Below, piece after piece: positions 39,962 through 47,661 of a stretch of DNA of 64,000 nt. Source of the DNA: Chloroflexota bacterium (GTDB lineage Bacteria > Chloroflexota > Anaerolineae > Anaerolineales > VGOW01); the NCBI GenBank assembly GCA_016197225.1, contig JACPWC010000001.1, positions 1 through 64,000 of the forward strand, read 5' to 3'. The position numbers were made by a program, and so were the translations under genes. Under the pieces are notes generated by a model that had not been told where the DNA came from, ran no database searches, and saw only the letters and a program-made list of their open reading frames with translations. Numbering within the stretch: the stretch's first letter is position 1; the number at the start of each line of letters is the position of its first letter.

Positions 39962-40855
39962 ATGAGAGACAAACTGCTGATGGCGTTGATTGTAGCAATG
40001 ATGGTTGTTTCGGCGTGCGGCGCAGGCGAGAGCACGACTGCCGCCCCGGCGGCGACGGTGGCCGCTACTCAGGAATCGGTTGCCCCAACAGAGACGGCGG
40101 CCCCGGTTGAGCCGTCTCCGGTCGTGGAAGCGTCTGCCACCACGCCGCCTGCCGCCTCGGTCGAGTCGCTCCCGCCCGGCCCGATCACCCTGATCATGCT
40201 CGGCGACAGTTTGACTCAGGGCGACGGCGACGAGACCGGGCGCGGCTACCCGGGCCGGTTGCTCGATATGGTGAACGCCGTTCGCCCCGGTTCAACCGTC
40301 GTCAACCTGGGGCAGTCTGGGTGGAGCTCCGAGGCGTTGATTAACGGCGACCAAGGCCTCGCCAGCCAGCTGGATCGCGCGGTTGAGCAGGCGGCTTCGG
40401 CGAGCGGGCCGGTGGCCGCGTTTGTGTGGATCGGCAGTAACGATATGTGGTATCTCTACGAATACGGCGAAGGCTCGGACGAGGCCGACGCGCAAGACGT
40501 GGAACGCTTCGCCAACAACATCGAGACTATCGTCAGCCGCCTGCGCGATGCCGGGGCGGCGGTGTTTATCGCTCTGCTGGACGATCAATCGAAGCGCCCG
40601 GTTGCGCTCAAAGGTGAAGCCTTCCCCGGCACAACGCCCGACGAGCTGGCGCGTATGTCGCAGATTGTGGTTCGCTACAACACTGTGATCGGTAACACGG
40701 CAGTCAAGCACGGCGCAGTCACGGTTGACTTTTACAACACCACCATCTTCACCGACCCGGCCACGCTTTACGACGACGGCAATCATCCCAACCCAGCCGG
40801 TTACGACCAAATCGCTCAACTCTGGTTTGCCTCATTGGAGCCTTTGCTCAAATGA
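39962..40855 (+). CDS. SGNH/GDSL-type hydrolase lipoprotein
   Basis: A secreted lipoprotein of 297 residues. The signal peptide ends in VVSAC (lipobox Cys about 18); a Thr/Ala/Pro-rich linker follows to about 70, then the SGNH fold: LGDSLTQGDGD (nucleophile Ser), NLGQSGWSS (Gly), WIGSNDMW (Asn) and DDGNHPNPAG (Asp/His pair). All four blocks are intact, so it should be an active esterase or deacetylase on the cell surface. GGAGG is six bases before ATG 39962, which is preferred to ATG 39956. Confidence 0.9.
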   Translation: MRDKLLMALIVAMMVVSACGAGESTTAAPAATVAATQESVAPTETAAPVEPSPVVEASATTPPAASVESLPPGPITLIMLGDSLTQGDGDETGRGYPGRLLDMVNAVRPGSTVVNLGQSGWSSEALINGDQGLASQLDRAVEQAASASGPVAAFVWIGSNDMWYLYEYGEGSDEADAQDVERFANNIETIVSRLRDAGAAVFIALLDDQSKRPVALKGEAFPGTTPDELARMSQIVVRYNTVIGNTAVKHGAVTVDFYNTTIFTDPATLYDDGNHPNPAGYDQIAQLWFASLEPLLK

Positions 40856-40921
40856 AAGCCGCCCGAATCCTTCTTTGCCTGACTCTGTAGTCGGGAGAGC
40901 CGCTCTTTGGAGTGGGCGCGC

Positions 40922-41674
40922 ATGAAACTTCTCCAGGCGCTTAAAGTGGCTCCGGGTGACGTCGTCGCCTTTGTAGGCGGCGGGGGCAAGACCACAGCCA
41001 TGTTCCGGCTGGCGGCGGAAATCATGGAGTCGGGCCAGCGGGTCGTTACCACCACCACCACCCGCATCTTCGCCGCCCAGACCCGCCTCGCGCCCGTTCA
41101 CGTCCAATCGCTGGCCGGCTTGCAATTCGCCCTGCAAACCTCACCTCACGTTCTGCTCACCGGCGAAGTTGATCCGGTTGAAGGCAAAGCGTTTGGTGTT
41201 TCGCCGGAAACAATCCAAAATATAAACTCCCAAATCCCAAATCCCCAAATCCCAATTCTGATTGAGGCCGACGGCTCGCGTATGAGGCCTTTCAAAGCGC
41301 CCGCCGAGCACGAGCCGGTGATTCCTGATTGTGTGACGCTGGTAGTGGCAGTGATTGGTGTTGAGGTGATTGGCAAGCCGCTGAATGAGAGGCACGTTCA
41401 CCGCCCGGAGTTAGTAGCCGACATCTACTCTGGCGAGACGGTGACACCGGAGATGGTTGCGGCGGTGTTGTCGAGTCCGCTCGGCGGGCGAAAGAATGTG
41501 CCTGCCGGGGCGCGCTTCATCCTGCTCATCAATAAAGTTGAGAGCGATGAGCAACTGCAAACGGCGCGAGCGATTGCCGGGCTGTTGCTGAAGGCGAGCG
41601 GCGTTGACGGCGTGGTGATTGGCGCAGTGGGGCGGGAGGGGGAGCCGGTGGTGGAATTGGCGAATGAGGAATGA
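40922..41674 (+). CDS. yqeC: YqeC-type accessory protein for selenium-dependent Mo hydroxylases
   Basis: A 250-residue P-loop protein (VVAFVGGGGKTTAMFRLA) followed by TTTTTRIF, LIEADGSRMRPFKAPAEHEPVIP and LLINKVESDEQL, matching the YqeC family tied to selenium-dependent molybdenum hydroxylases. No such hydroxylase is nearby. An AT-rich repeat (41214-41264) is translated in frame as NINSQIPNPQIP before LIEADGS. The C-terminus (ELANEE) runs into another repeat. ATG 40922 has GGAG upstream. Confidence 0.85.
   Translation: MKLLQALKVAPGDVVAFVGGGGKTTAMFRLAAEIMESGQRVVTTTTTRIFAAQTRLAPVHVQSLAGLQFALQTSPHVLLTGEVDPVEGKAFGVSPETIQNINSQIPNPQIPILIEADGSRMRPFKAPAEHEPVIPDCVTLVVAVIGVEVIGKPLNERHVHRPELVADIYSGETVTPEMVAAVLSSPLGGRKNVPAGARFILLINKVESDEQLQTARAIAGLLLKASGVDGVVIGAVGREGEPVVELANEE
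41214..41264. repeat. CCAAATCCC tandem repeat inside yqeC, in frame
   Basis: Near-tandem CCCAAAT units insert about a dozen Asn/Gln/Pro/Ile residues. Base composition is unlike the rest of the gene. Confidence 0.75.
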
Positions 41675-41710
41675 CGAATGGCAAATGGCAATTTGCCTTT
41701 CGTCGCAGTA
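41657..41710. repeat. GAATGACGAATGGCAAAT repeat over the yqeC stop
   Basis: Near-tandem units (GCGAATGAGGAATGACGAATGG, with a following inverted part) contain the stop codon of yqeC. Confidence 0.5.
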
Positions 41711-41772
41711 GCGGCGGTCTGAAACTTTGCCGCCGTCTCGCTGTCTAATTTCGTGAACAGGAGGAAAACAAA

Positions 41773-41967
41773 ATGAACGCAACCAAACATTCATTGCGAC
41801 GCTCGCGCCGCGACCGGGTTTTCCTGGGCGTGTGCGGCGGCCTGGGCGAGTTCTTCGGCGTCAGTTCGTTCTGGTTCCGGCTGGCGTTTCTCATCGCCTT
41901 CATCCCCGGCGGCGTGCCGGGCTTCAGCCTCTACCTGTTGTTGTGGCTGATCATCCCGAGCGAGTAG
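41773..41967 (+). CDS. PspC-domain protein
   Basis: A 64-residue membrane protein with the PspC pattern: basic start, DRVFLGVCGGLGEFFGV and a C-terminal hydrophobic stretch (LYLLLWLIIPSE). PspC-like proteins sit in the membrane and are often linked to envelope stress. A strong Shine-Dalgarno (AGGAGG) precedes ATG 41773. The stop is followed directly by a repeat and a good terminator. Confidence 0.9.
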   Translation: MNATKHSLRRSRRDRVFLGVCGGLGEFFGVSSFWFRLAFLIAFIPGGVPGFSLYLLLWLIIPSE

Positions 41968-41968
41968 A

Positions 41969-41993
41969 GCGATTTGCCCGCTTCGCGTCGCTC
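41969..41993. repeat. 25-bp dispersed repeat, copy 1
   Basis: Identical in all 25 bases to 58090-58114. In both places it begins next to the TAG stop of the preceding gene, and the flanks GTAG and ACA also match. It can form a partial hairpin (GAGCGA/TCGCTC). Confidence 0.85.
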
Positions 41994-42002
41994 AACAATA
42001 GA

Positions 42003-42047
42003 AACCCGGAAGGTTGCGCGAAGCGGCCTTCCGGGTTTTGTTTTGTA
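42003..42047 (+). terminator. Rho-independent terminator after pspC
   Basis: The 11-bp stem AACCCGGAAGG/CCTTCCGGGTT (42003-42013 with 42027-42037) is followed by TTGTTTTG. Confidence 0.9.
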
Positions 42048-42071
42048 ATAGACTTTATCGAGAATAAGGTC

Positions 42072-42139
42072 AAGACCTGTCAGGTCTCGTGCAGAGTCTG
42101 AAAATTGCAGACAACTTGCTGAGACCTGACAGGTCTTCG
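42072..42139. repeat. AAGACCTGTCAGGTCT palindromic repeat pair
   Basis: Two palindromic units, AAGACCTGTCAGGTCTCG and GAGACCTGACAGGTCTTCG, are themselves inverted to each other. The right one ends next to the stop of the membrane protein gene. Confidence 0.75.
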
Positions 42140-42140
42140 T

Positions 42141-43547
42141 TTAAACCGTCGGCGCCGTAGCCGTCAAAATAAAAAACGCAGCGAAGGCGATGGAAGCGGC
42201 CAGCACCCCCACGCCGGCCCAGACAACACGCGGACTCAACGGTTCAGCCGCCTCAGCCGGGCGGCCCAGCCCGCCCAGCCACCCGCCGAGCGACGCGCCG
42301 ACCCAGCCGAACCACAGCGCCGCAACTAAACCCATTAGGATCATGAGCGGCGCGACGCCGGCGTTGATGCGCGGATAAATCATCAGGGCTGGGATGGCGA
42401 TCAGGCTGACCACGAGCGAGGCGGTTGCCCCGACGAGGTTGCCGCCGATCAGAGTCGCGTTTGAGTCGGCGCTTTTCAGTCGCGCCCAGTGCCAGGCGTC
42501 CATCGCCAGCGCCGCCGGGAACATGAGCAGATGCGCGTTGAGGCCCATGCCAATCTCAGAATTCCAGACGCCGAGCGCGGTGAGAAGCAAGAGGCGCATG
42601 ACGAGCATGACCAGCATGACGAGCGTGGCAACCCCGGCCCGGCGCAGGGCGCGGACGGCGAAGGCACCGAAAAAGATGGAGACCGAAACGACGACGACCG
42701 GGTAGAGCCATTCGGGCCGCGACCAGAACGAGACGCGGCTGGCGTCGCCGATAGCGTGCAGGCCGTCCCACTCGGTGGTGGAAAATTGAATGCAGAACAG
42801 CAGGGCCAGAGCCATGACCAGGACGGCCAGCGCCTCTTGTAGTTGAAGGCCCGGGAGTCCGCGCCAGGCGTGGCGCGGCAAGAGTGAAAGCTGGAGGGCG
42901 ATGGCGGTGAGGGTGACGAATATGGAGCCGGTGGTGAGGAAGAGATGCGGCAGACTCCAGGCAGTGATGTCGAGGCCGTAAATCTGGTGCCAGATCAGAT
43001 CGGACGGGCCGGAGGCGCTGAGGTAGAAGGCGGCCAGGGCCAGCAGGCCGATCATCGGCTCGGCGCGGAAGCGTTGGCGGATACTGCCCCGCCCGCGCAA
43101 GGCGTTGAACAGGCCGCCAACGGCGAAGAGCGCCGTCAGCCCCATGCTTCCGTAGATGAGTTGATGGGGCCGCCAGAAGAAATCGTCGAGAACGATGCCG
43201 GAGCCAAACGTGCGGTGCCACACTTCATCCCAAAACGCGCCGACGACGAACAGCATGCTGCTGATGATGACCAGCACGCTGACGAGTTGACGCAGGGCAG
43301 GTGAGGCCGTTGCGCTTTGGGCGCGCGCGGGCGATGGCATGGGGCTGAGATACAGCCACCAGGTGAGCAGGCCGAACGCAAGGATCATGGCCGAGAGAAC
43401 GACCAGGCCGGCGATGAACAGTGGGCCGGTTTTGACCGCACCGCCCCAGTAGCCGATGGCGACTAACAGCGCCAGAGCCACGCCGCCGATCAACAGAGGC
43501 CGGGTTTTGGGCCAGAGGTTGGTTTGTGAAGGTGTTGAAGGGGTCAT
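42141..43547 (-). CDS. Polytopic membrane protein of unknown function
   Basis: A 468-residue protein with about 11-12 predicted membrane helices. I do not recognise the family. Conserved-looking polar motifs within the membrane part are FWDEVWHRTFGSGIVLDDFFWRPHQ and SDLIWHQIYGLD, plus TTEWDGLHA, which together offer several His, Asp and Glu residues that could bind metal or haem. Start at ATG 43547 with GGAG upstream; the frame continues to 43706 but runs through non-coding-looking sequence. A TATAAT box lies at 43570-43575. A short tandem run near 42600 gives VMLVMLVM. Confidence 0.7.
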   Translation of the reverse strand: MTPSTPSQTNLWPKTRPLLIGGVALALLVAIGYWGGAVKTGPLFIAGLVVLSAMILAFGLLTWWLYLSPMPSPARAQSATASPALRQLVSVLVIISSMLFVVGAFWDEVWHRTFGSGIVLDDFFWRPHQLIYGSMGLTALFAVGGLFNALRGRGSIRQRFRAEPMIGLLALAAFYLSASGPSDLIWHQIYGLDITAWSLPHLFLTTGSIFVTLTAIALQLSLLPRHAWRGLPGLQLQEALAVLVMALALLFCIQFSTTEWDGLHAIGDASRVSFWSRPEWLYPVVVVSVSIFFGAFAVRALRRAGVATLVMLVMLVMRLLLLTALGVWNSEIGMGLNAHLLMFPAALAMDAWHWARLKSADSNATLIGGNLVGATASLVVSLIAIPALMIYPRINAGVAPLMILMGLVAALWFGWVGASLGGWLGGLGRPAEAAEPLSPRVVWAGVGVLAASIAFAAFFILTATAPTV

Positions 43548-43569
43548 GTTGGGAGTCTCCTGCACGGTG

Positions 43570-43575
43570 ATTATA
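43570..43575 (-). promoter_or_regulatory. -10 box of the membrane protein gene
   Basis: TATAAT on the minus strand, 22 nt before ATG 43547. No matching -35 box is clear. Confidence 0.5.
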
Positions 43576-43757
43576 GTGCATAAAAAAGACCCTTGGTTGA
43601 CCGGTGCCTCGCGCAACAACCCGACTTTATCTAAGAGCCCATCCTTGTTTACGTCTTTCGTTCGGCAATCGGGTGCGCGTTTGCGGCCTTTAGCAAAAGG
43701 TGTCAAAAGCTGTCACTTTTGGAAAAATGGTCATCAGTTGGCGAGCAAAGAGCGGCA

Positions 43758-43810
43758 GTAAACAAAAAACCGTCTCTCGGCGATTCTTTCGACGCCGATA
43801 AGACGGTTTG
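43758..43810 (-). terminator. Rho-independent terminator with no protein gene upstream
   Basis: A nested stem (AAACCGTCT/AGACGGTTT outside, CGGCG/CGCCG inside) is followed on the minus strand by TTTTTTGTTTAC. The minus strand upstream has no ORF for 280 bases and lepA lies on the other strand, so the terminated transcript is likely a small RNA or leader. Confidence 0.8.
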
Positions 43811-43960
43811 GTTGGGCCAACTACCTGGCCGAAGCTCACGTTATTGCTCCCAAACTAAAGGCCAACACAGGGAGCGGCAGAAGCCTTACAGAACAATTGG
43901 GGGAAGAACTATAACCCGCACTCCAAGACCATATTACTCCTCTTTAGCCGTCAGAAGATA
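43811..43960 (-). ncRNA. Candidate structured small RNA
   Basis: The sequence before the orphan terminator folds on the minus strand into GCTCCC...GGGAGC with an 18-base loop, an outer CCAATT/AGTTGG pairing and a GGCCA...TGGCC hairpin, leaving internal bubbles. The layout is loosely 6S-like, and short words (GGGCCA, GAAGCCTTA) recall 6S RNA when read on the plus strand, but the evidence is not decisive. The 5' end is unknown. TAATAT and TATAGT boxes lie upstream. Confidence 0.3.
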
Positions 43961-44031
43961 GCCTCATCCGTTCTAATTTCGCTTGCCCACCTTGTCTCAC
44001 TAACCACCTTTCTCCTCCGCCCAATCTCAGG

Positions 44032-44066
44032 TATACTTCCCCTCAACGGGAGACGCAGTCTCCCGT
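44032..44066 (+). promoter_or_regulatory. -10 box and leader hairpin of lepA
   Basis: TATACT (44032-44037) is followed by a perfect 9-bp hairpin ACGGGAGAC-GCA-GTCTCCCGT (44046-44066) that would begin almost at the 5' end of the message. It ends 21 bases before the lepA ATG. Confidence 0.45.
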
Positions 44067-44087
44067 TTATCACGTTACGCGAGACTT

Positions 44088-45890
44088 ATGGACACCGCCC
44101 ACATCCGCAACTTCTGCATCATCGCTCACATTGACCACGGCAAGTCCACGCTGGCCGACCGGTTGTTGCACCTCACCGGCACTGTACCTGACCGCGACAC
44201 GACCGAGCAGATTCTGGATTCAATGGACCTTGAACGCGAGAAGGGCGTGACGATCAAGGCCTCCGCCGTTCGCATGAGCTACACCGCCCTCGACGGCTCG
44301 ACCTACGAACTCAACCTGATTGACACGCCCGGCCACGTGGACTTCACCTACGAAGTCAGCCGCGCCCTCAACGCCTGCGAGGGTGCGATTCTGGTTGTGG
44401 ATGCTTCACAAGGGATCGAAGCCCAAACGCTGGCTAACCTCTATCTTGCCCTCGGCGCGGGACTCGAAGTCATCCCCGTCATCAACAAGATTGACCTGCC
44501 CGCGGCTCAGCCCGACGAAGTGGCGAAGGAAGTGAGCAACCTGCTCGGCACGCCCGAAGAGCAGATCATCAAGATTTCGGCCAAAGAGGGCCTCAACGTG
44601 CGCGACGTGCTGGAAGCGGTGGTGAAGCAAGTGCCGCCGCCCAAAGGCGACGACGCTTCGCCGGCCCGCGCTCTGATCTTCGATTCGCATTACGACACTT
44701 ACAAAGGCGTGATCGCTTACGTTCGCCTTCTCGAAGGCATCATTAGCATGAGCGACGACTTGCTGTTGATGGCGACCGGGGTCAAAGTGAAGCCGGTGGA
44801 GATTGGCACGTTCTCGCCGAAGATGGTAGTGACCGGGCGCTTGACTCCCGGCGAAGTGGGCTACGTGGCGACCGGCCTCAAGACGGTGCGCGAGTGCCGA
44901 GTCGGCGACACGATCACACTGGCGGCCAACCCGGCCTCCGAAGCCCTGCCCGGTTATCAACGAGTCAAGCCGATGGTGTTCGCCGGGGTGTATCCGGTTG
45001 AGGGCGAAGACTACGCCCTGCTCAAGGACGCGCTGGAGAAATTGCAACTCAACGATGCCTCGCTTGAGTATCAACCTGAGACTTCGACCGCCCTCAACTT
45101 CGGCTTCCGCTGCGGCTTCCTCGGCCTCTTTCACATGGAGATTATTCAGGAGCGGCTGGAGCGCGAATACGATTTAGACATCATCGCCACTGCGCCCTCG
45201 GTGGAATACGAAGTGGTCACCGTCACTGGCGAGACGCTCCGGGTGGACTCCCCCGCCGATTTGCCCGACGAAGGCACGATCACCGAAATCCGCGAACCCT
45301 GGATGCGGATTCAAATTTTCACGCCCGACGAATACTACGGCACGATCATGGATTTGGTGACGAAGCGGCGCGGCATTTTTATCAGCCAGGAACATCCTGC
45401 GCCGCAACGTGTTCAACTGACCTACGATATTCCGCTCGGCGAATTGATCGTGGACTTCTACGACCAACTCAAGTCGCGCACGCGCGGCTATGCTTCGCTC
45501 GACTATCAGTTCGATAGCTACCGCGCCGACGATCTGGTAAAACTGCAACTGCTGGTCAACGAAGAGCCGGTGGACGCGCTGGCGATGATCGTCCACCGCG
45601 ACATGGCTTATCACAAGGGCCAGATGCTGGTGAGCAAACTCAAGGACTTGATCCAGAGCCAGCAGTTTGCGATTCCGATTCAGGCCGCGGCCGGCGGGCG
45701 GATCATCAGCCGAGCCAACGTCAAGGCCATTCGCAAGAACGTGCTGGCCAAGTGCTACGGCGGCGACATCAGCCGCAAGAAGAAACTGCTCGAAAAGCAA
45801 AAGCGCGGCAAGCGGCGGATGAAGAGGGTGGGGCAGGTGGAGATTCCGCAAGAGGCGTTTATGGCGGTGCTGAGGCTGGGCGAGGAGTGA
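44088..45890 (+). CDS. lepA: Elongation factor 4 (LepA)
   Basis: Ribosomal back-translocase GTPase, 600 residues, the usual length. G-motifs are AHIDHGKSTLADRLL, DTPGHVDF and NKIDLP. The LepA-specific C-terminal domain is shown by YHKGQMLVSKLKDLIQSQQFAIPIQAAAGGRIISR and YGGDISRKKKLLEKQKRGKRRMK. Start at ATG 44088 (MDTAHIRNFCIIAHIDHGK) with only a weak ribosome-binding site behind a stable hairpin. Confidence 0.97.
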   Translation: MDTAHIRNFCIIAHIDHGKSTLADRLLHLTGTVPDRDTTEQILDSMDLEREKGVTIKASAVRMSYTALDGSTYELNLIDTPGHVDFTYEVSRALNACEGAILVVDASQGIEAQTLANLYLALGAGLEVIPVINKIDLPAAQPDEVAKEVSNLLGTPEEQIIKISAKEGLNVRDVLEAVVKQVPPPKGDDASPARALIFDSHYDTYKGVIAYVRLLEGIISMSDDLLLMATGVKVKPVEIGTFSPKMVVTGRLTPGEVGYVATGLKTVRECRVGDTITLAANPASEALPGYQRVKPMVFAGVYPVEGEDYALLKDALEKLQLNDASLEYQPETSTALNFGFRCGFLGLFHMEIIQERLEREYDLDIIATAPSVEYEVVTVTGETLRVDSPADLPDEGTITEIREPWMRIQIFTPDEYYGTIMDLVTKRRGIFISQEHPAPQRVQLTYDIPLGELIVDFYDQLKSRTRGYASLDYQFDSYRADDLVKLQLLVNEEPVDALAMIVHRDMAYHKGQMLVSKLKDLIQSQQFAIPIQAAAGGRIISRANVKAIRKNVLAKCYGGDISRKKKLLEKQKRGKRRMKRVGQVEIPQEAFMAVLRLGEE

Positions 45891-45905
45891 AGTTTTACAA
45901 AATGT

Positions 45906-46026
45906 GCGATTGAAATCGCGGCAACGAAGAGCGCGAAGTCCGCCTTCGCGGACTAAAATCTTGCGGAAATAGCCTGCGAAGGCAGGCTTCGTGCGGTCTG
46001 TTGGTGCGGTTTCCAACCGCCGTAGA
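45906..46026. repeat. Cluster of AGTCCGC / AGCCTGC palindromes
   Basis: Three palindromic units fill the gap after lepA: GAAGTCCGCCTTCGCGGACT (45935-45954), AGCCTGCGAAGGCAGGCT (about 45971-45988) and GCGGTTTCCAACCGC near 46006-46020. Confidence 0.75.
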
Positions 46027-46052
46027 TCAAATTTGCAGAGGTCGAGCGAGGA

Positions 46053-47552
46053 GTGAAGGAGTTGCCTTCAGAGCGCGAAGCAAGCACTAACCACGCCCGC
46101 CACGTCGTCATCATCGGCGCCGGGCCGGCCGGGCTGACGGCGGCCTGGGAGTTGATCCGGCGCGACGTGCAGGTGACGGTCTTGGAAAAGTATCACCTCG
46201 TCGGCGGCATCGCCCGCACCGAGCAATACAAAGGCTACTACTTCGACATCGGCGGCCACCGCTTCTTCACCAAAGTAGACGAAGTGAACAAGCTCTGGCA
46301 GGAGTGGATGGGCGACGAGTTCCTTCTGCGCCCGCGCACCTCGCGCATTTACTACGACGGCAAATTTTTCGATTACCCTCTGCGCGCCTTCAACGCCCTT
46401 TTCAACATGGGCCTCTGGCGAAGCGCCCTGATCATGCTCTCGTACATCCGCTTTCGCCTTTTCCCCTACAAACAAGAAGACACTTTCGAACAATGGGTCA
46501 CCAACCGCTTCGGCAAGCGCCTCTTTGAAATTTTCTTCAAGACCTACACCGAAAAAGTGTGGGGCATCTCCACCAGCGAAATCCGCGCCGATTTTGCCGC
46601 CCAACGCATTAAAGGGCTATCGTTGTTCACGGCCATTCGCAATGCGTTCTTCAAACCGCGCGGCGAGCAGATCAAAACCCTCATCGAAGAATTTCACTAT
46701 CCCCGCAACGGGCCGGGCATGATGTGGGAACGGGTGGCGGAACTGGTGGCCCGGCGCGGCGGCAAAGTGTTGATGAACGCCGACGCAGTCAAAATAAAAC
46801 GCGACGGCGACAACGTGATCGGAGTGGAAGCCGTCGTGAACGGGGAAGCCTGTTTCTTCCCCGCCACCGACGTGATCTCCTCTGCGCCACTTACCGAACT
46901 CATCGCCAAACTTGATCCCCCGCCGCCGCCTGAAATCCGGACTTCGATCAAGCATCTCTCGTACCGCGACTTTCTCACCGTTGTCCTGATTCTCGACAAG
47001 CCGAATCTTTTTCCCGACAACTGGATTTACATCCACAGCCCGGAAGTGCAAGTGGGCCGCATCCAGAACTTTGGCAACTGGAGTCCGTTCATGGTTCCCG
47101 ACCCGAACACCTCCAGCCTCGGCCTCGAATACTTCTGCGCCGAAGGCGACGCACTGTGGCAAATGGCCGACGACGAATTGTTGAAGTTGGGCAAGCGCGA
47201 ACTGGAAAGGATCGGCCTGACGAAGGGCGCAACGGTGATTGACGGCACGGTCGTGCGCCAGCTCAAGGCCTACCCGGTTTACGACGCCGTGTACGCCGAG
47301 CATCTTGAGGTGATCAAAAACTACCTGGCCGGAATCCCCAACCTGCAAACGGTTGGCCGCAACGGCCTGCACAAGTACAACAACCAGGATCACTCCATGC
47401 TCACTTCGATTTACGCCGTCGAGAACATGCTCGGCCTGGGGCGGCACGACCTGTGGGAAGTGAACACTGAACGCTCTTATCACGAAGAAGTGCGGATCAG
47501 CAAAGACCAGAAGAAAGTGGAAGAGAAGCCGGTGGATATTTTGGAAGCGTAA
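46053..47552 (+). CDS. FAD-dependent oxidoreductase (amine oxidase / UDP-galactopyranose mutase-like)
   Basis: A 499-residue flavoprotein. The FAD-binding start is HVVIIGAGPAGLTAAWELI (about residues 15-33), followed by LEKYHLVGGIARTEQYKGYYFDIGGHRFF; the end has NLQTVGRNGLHKYNNQDHSM, the second FAD contact. The family (PRK07208-like) often sits in cell-surface polysaccharide or lipid clusters and resembles UDP-galactopyranose mutase and protoporphyrinogen oxidase; the substrate is unknown. Start is GTG 46053 or TTG 46062, which has GAAGGAG upstream. It heads the glycan block that follows. Confidence 0.85.
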   Translation: MKELPSEREASTNHARHVVIIGAGPAGLTAAWELIRRDVQVTVLEKYHLVGGIARTEQYKGYYFDIGGHRFFTKVDEVNKLWQEWMGDEFLLRPRTSRIYYDGKFFDYPLRAFNALFNMGLWRSALIMLSYIRFRLFPYKQEDTFEQWVTNRFGKRLFEIFFKTYTEKVWGISTSEIRADFAAQRIKGLSLFTAIRNAFFKPRGEQIKTLIEEFHYPRNGPGMMWERVAELVARRGGKVLMNADAVKIKRDGDNVIGVEAVVNGEACFFPATDVISSAPLTELIAKLDPPPPPEIRTSIKHLSYRDFLTVVLILDKPNLFPDNWIYIHSPEVQVGRIQNFGNWSPFMVPDPNTSSLGLEYFCAEGDALWQMADDELLKLGKRELERIGLTKGATVIDGTVVRQLKAYPVYDAVYAEHLEVIKNYLAGIPNLQTVGRNGLHKYNNQDHSMLTSIYAVENMLGLGRHDLWEVNTERSYHEEVRISKDQKKVEEKPVDILEA

Positions 47553-47624
47553 AGAGGGGACGCGGATGAACGCGGATTTTTCTTTCTTTATCTGCCAAAC
47601 CGGCGTTCACACTTGCCCGTCGAG

Positions 47625-47630
47625 TATAAT
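47625..47630 (+). promoter_or_regulatory. -10 box before the flippase-like gene
   Basis: TATAAT lies 31 nt before the GTG at 47662, in the 109-base gap after the FAD enzyme gene. No good -35 box is seen. Confidence 0.45.
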
Positions 47631-47661
47631 TGCGCGGTATTCTTTCTAAAGGCGGCAACTT

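Larger units (their letters stand above)
43548..44087. other. 540-base intergenic region with a strong terminator and possible RNA
   Basis: No protein gene is seen. The stretch holds the promoter of the gene at 43547, a long hairpin terminator for the minus strand (43758-43810), an upstream part that can fold (see the candidate RNA), and the lepA promoter region. Confidence 0.6.

Noticed and set aside
43811-43960. Assignment of the foldable region as 6S RNA
   Set aside because: Only short words match and the strand suggested by them disagrees with the terminator; kept as a candidate RNA without a name.
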